A DNA stretch of 64,000 nucleotides, taken from JAEYOM01 sp036260935. GTDB taxonomy: Bacteria; Bacillota; Clostridia; Acetivibrionales; DTU013. The number at the start of each line of letters is the position of its first letter. The first letter of the stretch is position 1. Positions 26,164 through 34,265 of this stretch are shown piece after piece. The stretch is from NCBI GenBank assembly GCA_036260935.1, contig DATALQ010000035.1, forward strand, positions 1 to 64,000, in the 5' to 3' direction. Under the pieces are notes generated by a model. The model had not been told where the DNA came from and did not search any database. It saw only the letters and a program-made list of their open reading frames with translations. Made by a program: the position numbers and the translations under genes.

Positions 26164-26221
26164 GATTACGTTAGTAATCACTTATTGATTGAAGTTTACT
26201 TCTTCCTTAACAAACTGTCAA
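26164..26221 (-). promoter_or_regulatory. blaI promoter with operator
   Basis: On the minus strand TTGACA (26216-26221), a 17-nt spacer and TAAACT (26193-26198) form a promoter. The palindrome GATTAC-N4-GTAATC (26164-26179) lies over the expected start of transcription, where a bound BlaI dimer would block RNA polymerase. This is autoregulation, matching the operators at 23587-23628. Confidence 0.85.
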
Positions 26222-26307
26222 GTTATACATGAGATCTTCCAAATCAAGAATAAAATCTTTATATTCTTCATAATAAAATCTACAGAAGCGCTAGCCGGAG
26301 TTAAAAA

Positions 26308-27507
26308 ATGATTCTCAGAAAGCTTGTACTCCCTTTTTTATGTATACTGTTCGTACTCTGCCTGATACTCTTCTCGGGCAGCGCAGTCAAGGCGGCCCAA
26401 AACGGCCTTGCTCTGTGGGCGGGTGTTGTCGTTCCCTCGCTCTTCCCCTTTTTTGTCGCTTCGGAGATCATCAATTCAACAGGCTTCATAAGGACGTCGG
26501 GTGTTCTGCTCGAGCCTGTCATGAGGCCGGTTTTCAACGTCCCGGGCTCCGCTTCGTTCGCATTGCTGCTCGGAATCACCTCCGGCTATCCGGTAGGAGC
26601 AAAAATAACTTCGGATCTGAGGAACGGCGGGCTGCTGAGCAGGACGGAAGCTGAAAGACTGCTGGCCTTTACAAACAATTCGGGTCCTCTTTTTATCGTA
26701 GGCGCAGTAGGCACAGGTATGTATGGTTCCCCGCGTATCGGGATCTTTCTGTTGGCATGCCATATACTCGCCTGTCTGACCGTAGGCGTTCTGTTCAGGT
26801 TTTACGGGCGTTCCGGAGGCTCCCGCATAAAGGAAAGCCGCAAAAAGGATCTGTTGAAAACCTTCAAAACAAATCTCTTATCGCAGCAGAGCCAAGCCGG
26901 AGGATTCGGTTCGATTCTTGGAAACGCCATTAGGAATTCAGTTGCCACGATCCTCGCAATCGGCGGTTTTATCGTGCTTTTTGCAGTTATTATTCAGCTT
27001 CTTACCGAGACGGGTTTGATAGGTGCGCTTGCCGGGGCTCTTTCATTCGTGCTGTCCCCTCTGGGACTGGACAGGGACGTATTGACAGGAGTAATAAGCG
27101 GAGTCTTCGAGATTACGACAGGTTCCAGGATAGCAAGCGCACTGGCATCCGTGCCTGTCACTGTAAAGCTGCCTGCTGTGAGCCTGATTATTGGCTGGGC
27201 AGGTTTGTCCGTGCATTTTCAGGTGATGAGCATAACCTCGGTGACCGACATACGGGTAATGCCGTACTTTTTCGGGAAAGCCCTCCAGGGAATCATTGCC
27301 GCAATTTACACTGCCGCGGGAATAAAGCTGTTACAGCTGGAAACACTGGCGATATCGCCGGTGCTGAGTTCTTACGGAACAGGCATATCCGGTTTTTGGG
27401 GGCTGTTTGCCAGATCATTTATAATACTGTCCGTCCTATTGATATTTTTTGTCATATGTCAGCGGACCGCGGGTAAAGCAAAAACAGTAAGGACTGTCAG
27501 GAGATAA
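26308..27507 (+). CDS. ylbJ: Sporulation integral membrane protein YlbJ
   Basis: The 399-residue protein has about eight to ten membrane helices. It carries the nucleoside-transporter gate-like glycine motif GITSGYPVGAKITSDLRNGG and its second half GVISGVFEITTGSRIA. YlbJ is made in the mother cell of Bacillus and is needed for spore cortex formation; its substrate is unknown. The gene lies near coaD and rsmD, as in Bacillus, but here on the opposite strand. GGAG precedes the ATG by 7 nt. Confidence 0.9.
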   Translation: MILRKLVLPFLCILFVLCLILFSGSAVKAAQNGLALWAGVVVPSLFPFFVASEIINSTGFIRTSGVLLEPVMRPVFNVPGSASFALLLGITSGYPVGAKITSDLRNGGLLSRTEAERLLAFTNNSGPLFIVGAVGTGMYGSPRIGIFLLACHILACLTVGVLFRFYGRSGGSRIKESRKKDLLKTFKTNLLSQQSQAGGFGSILGNAIRNSVATILAIGGFIVLFAVIIQLLTETGLIGALAGALSFVLSPLGLDRDVLTGVISGVFEITTGSRIASALASVPVTVKLPAVSLIIGWAGLSVHFQVMSITSVTDIRVMPYFFGKALQGIIAAIYTAAGIKLLQLETLAISPVLSSYGTGISGFWGLFARSFIILSVLLIFFVICQRTAGKAKTVRTVRR

Positions 27508-27530
27508 AGCAGCGGGCATTTGTTAATATG

Positions 27531-27557
27531 AAAAAGGAGCTCTATTTGAGCTCCTGA
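27531..27557 (-). terminator. Terminator overlapping the end of the coiled-coil gene
   Basis: GGAGCTC, loop AAATA and GAGCTCC form a 7-bp stem followed by T5 on the minus strand. The first arm contains the last codons and stop of the gene ending at 27542, so the terminator begins inside the coding sequence. Confidence 0.78.
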
Positions 27558-27979
27558 CGATCCATTTTAATAACTTCCAAGGTATCATTCAATATCTCTT
27601 CGACCTTATTCAATATACTGTCCGCATATTCCTTGGTTCCGAGCCTTATTTCCCTTGCGTTCTTCTGTGCGCCTGCTACTATCTCATTCGCCTGGTCGTA
27701 CGCCTTTTTGGTTATCTCATGCTCATCCACCATGGAGGCTATCTTGCTTTCGGCGTCCTTTAAAAGGTTACCCGCCTCCTTCTGCGCATCCGCCAATATC
27801 CTGACGCGTTCTTCCTTTACCCATTTTGCCTGCTTGATATCATCGGGAAGCTTAAGTCTCAGCTCTTTTACAATTTCAAGAATTTCTTCCTTGTCCACCA
27901 GACATTTACCGGAAAATGGAACACTGACGCTTTTTTCAACGAGATCTTCCAGTGTCTCAAGTATTGAAAGTATTTCCAT
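27542..27979 (-). CDS. Small coiled-coil protein, function unknown
   Basis: The 145-residue soluble protein is almost wholly helical. An N-terminal segment MEILSILETLEDLVEKS is followed by a long amphipathic helix rich in Ala/Glu/Lys (EERVRILADAQKEAGNLL ... ANEIVAGAQKNAREIR). The pattern resembles stalk or DivIVA-like coiled coils, and databases often call such proteins ATPase-like without proof. It follows coaD after 21 nt and probably shares its transcript. The heptad pattern suggests a dimer. Confidence 0.72.
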   Translation of the reverse strand: MEILSILETLEDLVEKSVSVPFSGKCLVDKEEILEIVKELRLKLPDDIKQAKWVKEERVRILADAQKEAGNLLKDAESKIASMVDEHEITKKAYDQANEIVAGAQKNAREIRLGTKEYADSILNKVEEILNDTLEVIKMDRQELK

Positions 27980-28000
27980 TCCTTTACCCCCTATAATGCT

Positions 28001-28480
28001 CTAACTGCAGGCTAATTTACTCATTACCCTTTCCCGTATGCATTCGGGTACGAGTCCTTCAATATTGCCGCCGTTTTTAGCTATCTCCTTGACAGCGCTT
28101 GAACTCAGATAGGAATAATTTACGCTCGTCATCATGAACAACGTTTCCATATCCGGTTCAAGATTTTTATTCAACAGCGCCATCTGGAACTCATACTCAA
28201 AATCCGACATAGCCCGCAAGCCCTTGATGACTGCCTTAGCTCCGACTTTCTTTACAAAATCCGCAAGCAAGCCCGAAAAACTGGTTACCATTATATCATC
28301 GCGCTCGCCTATCGTGCATTTTATGAGATCTATGCGTTCTTCCACCGAAAATGCCGGCCTTTTTGCTTCATTGCTCCCGACGGCGACTATAAGCTTGTCA
28401 CATATATATACGGCCCGCGTAATAATATCAAGATGTCCGTTCGTTATGGGATCGAAGCTCCCCGGGTAAACCAATATCAT
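28001..28480 (-). CDS. coaD: Phosphopantetheine adenylyltransferase
   Basis: The enzyme transfers AMP from ATP to 4-phosphopantetheine in the fourth step of coenzyme A synthesis. The 159-residue protein has the nucleotidyltransferase motif YPGSFDPITNGHLDII, then the segments KAVIKGLRAMSDFEYE, TSVNYSYLSSSAVKEIA and GNIEGLVPE. It overlaps rsmD by 4 nt, the usual rsmD-coaD pair. Confidence 0.97.
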   Translation of the reverse strand: MILVYPGSFDPITNGHLDIITRAVYICDKLIVAVGSNEAKRPAFSVEERIDLIKCTIGERDDIMVTSFSGLLADFVKKVGAKAVIKGLRAMSDFEYEFQMALLNKNLEPDMETLFMMTSVNYSYLSSSAVKEIAKNGGNIEGLVPECIRERVMSKLACS

Positions 28481-29079
28481 TTATTCCGATTACCATCCTG
28501 TATGTATATTGTTAACATTGTATCACCATATTTTCGTGTGTCAACGGCCTTAAGTCCTTCAAATGCCTCCGGCAGGGCGTCCGATATGCTGTGTTCAGCG
28601 ACAACCATGCCTTCGTCCTTCATTATATCATTTTTTGTCAGTAATTTTAATGATTCCTGAATAAATTTTTTGTTATAGGGCGGGTCCAACAAAATAATGT
28701 CAAATTTTCGCCTGTCACGGAACAGGCGCTCTATGCCTGAGGCAAAATCCGTCTGGTAAACCTCCGCCCTCCCGGCAAGCTTCGTATGAGCCAGATTATC
28801 ACGGATAACCGAGCAGCTTTCCGGGCTTTTATCAAAAAATACCGCATGCTCCGCACCTCTGCTCAAAGCCTCGATACCGAGGCTGCCCGTGCCTGCAAAG
28901 ATGTCGAGCACTTCGCTTCCACCAAGGTAGCCTGCAATGATATTGAAAAGCGCTCCTTTTACCTTATCCGAAGTAGGTCTTGTTGAAGTGCCTTTAACCG
29001 TTTTAAGCTGTAGTCCTCCCGCTTCGCCCGATATAACCCTTAAAATAATGATTTCCTCCCCTGCCGATATTTTACGCAC
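28477..29079 (-). CDS. rsmD: 16S rRNA (guanine-966 N2) methyltransferase
   Basis: RsmD methylates G966 of 16S rRNA using S-adenosylmethionine. It has VISGEAGGLQL at the start, the SAM loop LDIFAGTGSLGIEALSRGA and the catalytic motif IILLDPPYNK. The start is uncertain. The GTG at 29077-29079 sits one base after the recG stop with no clear Shine-Dalgarno. A strong GGGGAGG lies 11 codons further in, directly before an ATT codon and close to where family members begin (RVISGEA). The longer reading is given; a start at ATT would shorten it by about 11 residues. Confidence 0.92.
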   Translation of the reverse strand: MRKISAGEEIIILRVISGEAGGLQLKTVKGTSTRPTSDKVKGALFNIIAGYLGGSEVLDIFAGTGSLGIEALSRGAEHAVFFDKSPESCSVIRDNLAHTKLAGRAEVYQTDFASGIERLFRDRRKFDIILLDPPYNKKFIQESLKLLTKNDIMKDEGMVVAEHSISDALPEAFEGLKAVDTRKYGDTMLTIYIQDGNRNK

Positions 29080-29080
29080 T

Positions 29081-31156
29081 TTAGTTCATACTGAGCATTT
29101 GCGCAGCCGACGCGAACCTCTCCTTGATTGCTTGCCCAAGCAGCTTGTTTTCAGGCGCCTTCAGCTGCCTGTCGGCCGAAATGATTTTTTGCGCGGCCTC
29201 CTGGGCTAGCTTTAATATTTCAATATCTTTATAAAGATTTGCAATTTTGAGTTCAGGTATACCATGCTGTCTCGTTCCGAAAAAATCGCCCGGGCCGCGG
29301 AGTTCCAAGTCCTTTTCGGATATAACGAATCCGTCGGAGGTCTTTTCCATAACCTTCATTCTCTCTTCCGAGACTTCCGACCTGCTTTCATTGAAAAGTA
29401 TGCAGTAGGATTGATGCTCACCCCTGCCGACCCTGCCTCTAAGCTGGTGCAGCTGCGCCAGTCCGAACCTTTCCGCGTTTTCTACAACCATTACGGAGGC
29501 ATTTGGAACGTTTACTCCGACCTCTATAACTGTGGTCGATACGAGTATGTCGAGTTTTCCGCCGACAAACGCGTTCATAACATCATTCTTTTCCGAGGCT
29601 TTCATCTTTCCATGTATAAGACCTACCTCAAGATCGCTGAAGGTCCTGTGAGCGAGCTCTTCGGCCAGCCCGGAGGCAGCCTTGGCCTCGACCGCATCGG
29701 ATTCATCGACCAGCGGACACACTATGTAAACCTGCCTGCCCTCGTTTACCTGCTTACGGATAAAATTTTCTATTCTTTCACGCATATCTGCGTGGACAGC
29801 ATAAGTTTTGATATTCTTCCTGCCCGGAGGGAGCTCGTCTATTATCGAAATATCGAGATCGCCGTACAGGATCAACGCCAGTGTTCTAGGTATCGGAGTC
29901 GCTGTCATTACAAGGATGTCGGGATTTTCGCCCTTGCTTGAAAGCTTTGCCCTCTGGCGCACTCCGAAACGGTGCTGTTCGTCCGTAACTACCAACCCGA
30001 GATTTTTGAATACCACCTTATCTTCAAGTAAAGCATGCGTCCCAATCACAATATCGGCCGCACCGTTTCTGATATCCTCCAGCGTTTCTTTTGCAGCTTT
30101 GCCGGAGATGCTGCCAGTCAACAGCGATAGCTTTATCCCGAAAGGCGCCAGCATCGGTCCTAAAGAGTGATAATGCTGAGCCGCAAGTATTTCGGTCGGC
30201 GCCATAAAAGCTCCCTGGTAGCCGCTTTTGACGGCCTTGACCAATGCAAGTACGGCAACGATCGTCTTTCCGGAGCCTACATCGCCCTGAACCAGCCTGT
30301 TCATAGCCCTGCCGCTTTCCATATCATGCTCTATCTCTGCAAAGACACGCTTCTGTGCATTTGTAAGGTTGAAGGGCAAATGCCGCAGGAACTCCTGTAT
30401 TTCTCCGGCTGCATCGAACCGTATCCCCTCTGTCGGCGATCCGGAAGCCGACTTCAGCTCCATCAGCCCGAGCTGCAGCAGCAGCAACTCTTCAAATACA
30501 AGTCTTTTCCTGGCTTTCAGGAATGCGTCGTCGCTCTCGGGGTAATGTATGTTGTTTACTGCGAAATGTATATCGGCCAACTGATAGGACCCGCTTATCC
30601 ACTGCGGTAAAATCTCCCGCAGGCTGTCACCTGCGTAGTCCAGCGCATTTCGGATGGCAGCCCTGATAACGTTTTGAGTCAGTTTGCCGGTTGCGGGGTA
30701 GATGGGTACGATCCTGCAGGTATTTACCGGGCCTTGTTCAGCAAGCCTCTCATAGACCGGGTTCAGTACTTCGAAGGTCCGCCTTCTGGTTATCTTCCCA
30801 TAAAATATGTAACTTTCGCCGAGCTTGAAGAAATTCTTAAGATAGGGCTGATTGAACCACGTGGCGTTGATAAGACCGGATTCGTCCCTTATACTGACTC
30901 TGCTCACCGTCAGCCCTTTCCTTGGGTGCGACTCGTTCACCTTTGAAGCAATGATCCCCTCAAAAGAGCATTCCTCGCCATCCTGCAGTTCGGAAAGCTT
31001 CCTGAGCTTGCTTCTGTCCTCATAATCCCTGGGATAATGCGTTATAACATCACCGACGGTAAACAAGCCGAGCTTCTGAAATAATGCCGCCCTGGTTTCG
31101 CCGACGCCTTTCAGAAACTGCAGCGGTTTTCCCATTTTATCCGAATGCTGGTCCAT
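29081..31156 (-). CDS. recG: ATP-dependent DNA helicase RecG
   Basis: RecG remodels stalled replication forks and branched DNA. The 691-residue protein has the N-terminal wedge/OB domain (FLKGVGETRAALFQKLG ... EECSFEGIIASKV). Helicase motifs are LVQGDVGSGKTIVAVLAL (Walker A), VVTDEQHRFGVRQR, MTATPIPRTLAL, IEVGVNVPNASVMV and the terminal QLHQLRGRVGRG. The end has the RecG finish with FFGTRQHGIPE. GGGAG precedes the ATG. rsmD and coaD follow without a gap. Confidence 0.97.
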   Translation of the reverse strand: MDQHSDKMGKPLQFLKGVGETRAALFQKLGLFTVGDVITHYPRDYEDRSKLRKLSELQDGEECSFEGIIASKVNESHPRKGLTVSRVSIRDESGLINATWFNQPYLKNFFKLGESYIFYGKITRRRTFEVLNPVYERLAEQGPVNTCRIVPIYPATGKLTQNVIRAAIRNALDYAGDSLREILPQWISGSYQLADIHFAVNNIHYPESDDAFLKARKRLVFEELLLLQLGLMELKSASGSPTEGIRFDAAGEIQEFLRHLPFNLTNAQKRVFAEIEHDMESGRAMNRLVQGDVGSGKTIVAVLALVKAVKSGYQGAFMAPTEILAAQHYHSLGPMLAPFGIKLSLLTGSISGKAAKETLEDIRNGAADIVIGTHALLEDKVVFKNLGLVVTDEQHRFGVRQRAKLSSKGENPDILVMTATPIPRTLALILYGDLDISIIDELPPGRKNIKTYAVHADMRERIENFIRKQVNEGRQVYIVCPLVDESDAVEAKAASGLAEELAHRTFSDLEVGLIHGKMKASEKNDVMNAFVGGKLDILVSTTVIEVGVNVPNASVMVVENAERFGLAQLHQLRGRVGRGEHQSYCILFNESRSEVSEERMKVMEKTSDGFVISEKDLELRGPGDFFGTRQHGIPELKIANLYKDIEILKLAQEAAQKIISADRQLKAPENKLLGQAIKERFASAAQMLSMN

Positions 31157-31365
31157 CGCGTATCTCCCGAAACCTTGTCATTAAGTACGAACCCTTTAAT
31201 ATTTACATTTTAATATATACTTCCTCCTATTGCCATACCCAATTGACCATATACATAAATAATGCCATTATTTCAAAAAATCCTTGCGGATTCTTAAGTT
31301 ATTGTGTTAAAATAATTATTGCTTTGTGGAATAATAAGCACCAATCTGAAGGAGGTGTGATATAG

Positions 31366-31554
31366 ATGGCAAAATGCGATATTTGCAGCAAAGATACCGT
31401 TTACGGCAATAATGTTAGCCACTCGGTCAGAAGAACGAACAGATTCTGGAAGCCCAACGTAAAAAGGATCAGAATAGTAGAAAACGGCACTCCTAAGACC
31501 GTTAACGTATGTTCAAGATGCCTGCGTTCGAATAAGGTTACGAGAGCAGTTTGA
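31366..31554 (+). CDS. rpmB: Ribosomal protein bL28, zinc-binding form
   Basis: The 62-residue large-subunit protein has the L28 core GNNVSHSVRRTNRFWKPNVKR. It carries both Cys pairs (CDIC near the start, CSRC near the end), so it is the zinc-binding form rather than a zinc-independent paralogue. GGAGG lies 9 nt before the ATG. It converges on spoVM, with a shared terminator between them, near the recG end, a neighbourhood also seen in Bacillus. Confidence 0.97.
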   Translation: MAKCDICSKDTVYGNNVSHSVRRTNRFWKPNVKRIRIVENGTPKTVNVCSRCLRSNKVTRAV

Positions 31555-31592
31555 TGATTTTAATTTTAATATTTGATGTCAATATCGAAGCG

Positions 31593-31632
31593 ACATAAAA
31601 AAGGCGTATGAACGCTTTTTTTATGCCGCTTT
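31593..31632. terminator. Bidirectional terminator between rpmB and spoVM
   Basis: AAAAAAGGCGT, loop ATGA and ACGCTTTTTTT form a stem with A and T runs on the two sides, so it can end both the rpmB transcript and the converging spoVM transcript. Confidence 0.85.
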
Positions 31633-31647
31633 GATTTTCTTAGCAGT

Positions 31648-31719
31648 TCAGCCCATTCTAAGTACTTTTTTGATCAGACTGCCGAAGAATTTCGGCATCT
31701 TTACCACCATGATCCTCAT
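31648..31719 (-). CDS. spoVM: Stage V sporulation protein M
   Basis: This 23-codon gene encodes a short amphipathic peptide with Lys7, Pro9, Lys10, Phe11 and Gly13 (the core KMPKFFG), followed by a basic hydrophobic helix SLIKKVLRM. Bacillus SpoVM (26 residues) has K7, P9, K10, F11 and G13 at the same places (core KLPKFLG). There it marks the convex forespore membrane and anchors SpoIVA for coat assembly. A strong GGGGAG lies 7 nt before the ATG at 31717-31719. The position beside rpmB matches Bacillus. Its promoter should be used by the mother cell; I did not identify the boxes. Confidence 0.87.
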   Translation of the reverse strand: MRIMVVKMPKFFGSLIKKVLRMG

Positions 31720-31823
31720 CGACGGACTCCCCCCTATCGTCTGATATTCTCATACTATTCCGCCGATCATTTTTTGTGCATGTTTAAAAAACAGTATTCA
31801 TTACCTTAAAGCCGGATGAATAT

Positions 31824-32525
31824 ATGTTATATATGATGCATGTAATTGTTGTGGGCAGTTTCAGAAAGAAACTGAAAAATTTAACGCTGATTGTTGCAGT
31901 ATGGGCACTGTTGTTTATGCTGGGATCTTATTTTATAGACAATATGCTGCTTTTCAGCATCAGGGTCGACTCATTGGCAGAGTTTTCGTATCCGTATGAG
32001 ATCAAGGTCGACGATATATGGATAAGCGATGCTTATGCCGATAAAACGCAGTTATCCGTTTTCTGCCCTTCCGAGCCCAAAACCCGGGAATTCACCGATT
32101 TTGAGTCCGTTGAGGGCAGCTTTGGCTTTAAATATCCCTCTGCATTCGTTATCAGACCGCAAAGTTTCACAGGCGGTGACGTGCTGTACCATATCGATTT
32201 TCATGACAGCGAAGGCAAGGCTCACGGTTTCGTACAGGTCTGGAACCTGCCAGGCAGTCTGGGAGATTTTCTTAAGAAATCGATCGAATCCTCAAGCAAT
32301 ACATATAAATTCTTCAATTCCAATAAAGTCGAAATAAACGGAGTCAAGGGTTATCGATGGGACTATTCGGTCCTGACCGGTTCCGGGTATTACAGAGGGG
32401 CCGAAGTATTCCTGCAGCGTGACGGGCGGATGTACCGATTAAGCTACTTTGTGCCCGAAAAGGATTGGGATCGCAAACAGGCGGATTTGTTCGAAAAAAT
32501 GGTGCAATCGTTTAAAATTAAATAA
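31824..32525 (+). CDS. Membrane-anchored protein with PsbP-like outer domain
   Basis: The 233-residue protein has one N-terminal membrane helix (about residues 21-40) and a soluble outer domain. The segments GSFGFKYPSAFVIRPQSF, INGVKGYRWDYSV and RMYRLSYFVPEKDWDRKQADLFEKMVQSFKI (residues ~200-232) are the pattern of PsbP-like/DUF1795-type domains. These are small beta proteins seen in many membrane-attached proteins of unknown role. The start is weak, with GGATG before ATG 31824 and further Met codons at 4 and 5. It converges on the GGDEF gene with only 6 nt between the stops. Confidence 0.7.
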   Translation: MLYMMHVIVVGSFRKKLKNLTLIVAVWALLFMLGSYFIDNMLLFSIRVDSLAEFSYPYEIKVDDIWISDAYADKTQLSVFCPSEPKTREFTDFESVEGSFGFKYPSAFVIRPQSFTGGDVLYHIDFHDSEGKAHGFVQVWNLPGSLGDFLKKSIESSSNTYKFFNSNKVEINGVKGYRWDYSVLTGSGYYRGAEVFLQRDGRMYRLSYFVPEKDWDRKQADLFEKMVQSFKIK

Positions 32526-32531
32526 CCACGG

Positions 32532-34250
32532 TCATTCCAGCAGCTTCCTTGCGGTCATGACGCAGTTTCTGCCAGCCGCTTTGGCATCATACAACGCGTC
32601 GTCCGCTGTCCTCACCAGCTCGTTCTCGTTCAGTACACATTCGTCGAAGGAAGAGATTCCAAAGCTGGCCGTTACGGAAACACTTATCAGGTTATCCTCG
32701 ATGATGTGCTTTTCGACCAGTCTTCTAAGCGTTTCGACCTTTTCATAGGCTTCCGAAAGATTCGTCCTTGGCAGGAGGATTATGAACTCCTCCCCTCCGT
32801 AACGCGCCATCATATCGTTTTTGCGAAGCGCAGCCTTAACTGCTTTGGCTATCGAAGTCAGTACCATATCTCCAAACATATGGCCATAATTGTCGTTAAA
32901 GCGTTTAAAATGATCTATGTCGAAAATGACAAGAGAAAGAGGATAATTCTCGGTCTTTGCGTGGTGAAATTCGATCTCAAGCCTCTCCTGGAAGTAATGC
33001 CTGTTATAGATGCCGGTAAGGCCGTCTTTTCTGGCAAGCTCCCTCATCTCGTCATACAGCTCCGCATTTTCCATTACTATACCGACCTGCTGTGCTATAA
33101 TACTCAGGAGGCGTACATTTTCCTCATCGAAGGCGTTGTTATACTTATGTTCGACGAGCACAAGGCCGTATTTTCTCGAGCTTGTTACCAGCGGTACGCA
33201 TATCAGCGAATTTATTTCCCTGCCGCATGTGAAAACGTACTGCATGTAATCGACATTGTTTTCCAATATGGTTTTTCCGTTATTCAAAGCTTCAGTCATT
33301 ATTCCGCTGTTTATATTGTCCGTCATTGTAGCCAGTTCGTTAATGTTTGTTATATTTGTCGTATGGACTTTGAGACGGTTGATATTTTCATCATACAGAA
33401 TTATCGTAGAATAGCTGACTCCCATTACACCCAGAATTATATCGTTGAGCCGTTTCAACAGCTCCTTTATGTCCAGAACAGAGCCTATAGCCTGGCTTAT
33501 CTGGTGGAGTGTATAAAACTCGGCAATACTTTTTGAGAGGCTTTTATTGGACTCTTCCAATTTTCCGGCGCTCGAATTGAGTCTGTCATATTCGTTCTTT
33601 ATCTCATCCCAGGAGCTTTCGAGCTTAAGACATTTTTCTTCCAGGCGTTCTATATTGTTTACACTTTCAATCTCCGATTCTATGTTGCATTTTTGCAGCT
33701 GGCTGAAAAGCAATACGGCTACGTAAAACATCGCATACCAGGCAAATATCCTGCACAATTCCAGCCGAAAATCGGCACTAACCGTATTTTGCGCCGTCAA
33801 GGGGATATCCGCCGCAAATAAGGCAATATGCGTAATAAGCGAAGCAAGCAGAAGCAAATGTCCCGTCCGATGGCCTTTTACAAGAGTTGTTATCATTATC
33901 GGCAGGAGCAGCCCTAAATAAAACCACGATCCGATATCGGTAAACCTTATTATGAATATAATAATAAAAATATAAAGGAATTTGTCGGCGAAATATATAA
34001 ACCTATTTTCCAGCAGCCCTTTCAGGAAAAACCATCTTCTTGCAAAGCAAAGCGCTATGGCAGCACCGAATACGGTCATATCTGCGAAAAACTTCAGCTG
34101 TGCTTCCGGCAAGGGTTTGAAGAACTCTCCCGTAGATACCACTTTACCTGCCAGATAAAGCACGACAGCGATGGAAAAAAGCAAGAAGGATATTTTGATG
34201 TAAATTTGTTCAAAGCCCTGGTGTTTGTTATAAACCTTTCTATCTAACAA
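32532..34250 (-). CDS. Membrane GAF-GGDEF diguanylate cyclase
   Basis: The 572-residue protein has about six membrane helices (residues ~18-190), a coiled coil (~195-245), a GAF-like domain (~250-400; ISQAIGSVLDIKELL ... LICVPLVTSSRKYGLVLVEH) and a GGDEF domain. The active motif is ARYGGEEF, the metal site is in VIFDIDHFKRFNDNYGH, and an RxxD inhibitory site (RKND) sits five residues before it. It should therefore make cyclic di-GMP with product inhibition. The start is a TTG behind AGGGGG, since no in-frame ATG fits. The FtsA-like gene ends 15 nt upstream, so the two are likely co-transcribed. Confidence 0.88.
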   Translation of the reverse strand: MLDRKVYNKHQGFEQIYIKISFLLFSIAVVLYLAGKVVSTGEFFKPLPEAQLKFFADMTVFGAAIALCFARRWFFLKGLLENRFIYFADKFLYIFIIIFIIRFTDIGSWFYLGLLLPIMITTLVKGHRTGHLLLLASLITHIALFAADIPLTAQNTVSADFRLELCRIFAWYAMFYVAVLLFSQLQKCNIESEIESVNNIERLEEKCLKLESSWDEIKNEYDRLNSSAGKLEESNKSLSKSIAEFYTLHQISQAIGSVLDIKELLKRLNDIILGVMGVSYSTIILYDENINRLKVHTTNITNINELATMTDNINSGIMTEALNNGKTILENNVDYMQYVFTCGREINSLICVPLVTSSRKYGLVLVEHKYNNAFDEENVRLLSIIAQQVGIVMENAELYDEMRELARKDGLTGIYNRHYFQERLEIEFHHAKTENYPLSLVIFDIDHFKRFNDNYGHMFGDMVLTSIAKAVKAALRKNDMMARYGGEEFIILLPRTNLSEAYEKVETLRRLVEKHIIEDNLISVSVTASFGISSFDECVLNENELVRTADDALYDAKAAGRNCVMTARKLLE

Positions 34251-34265
34251 TTCGGCATTAGCCCC

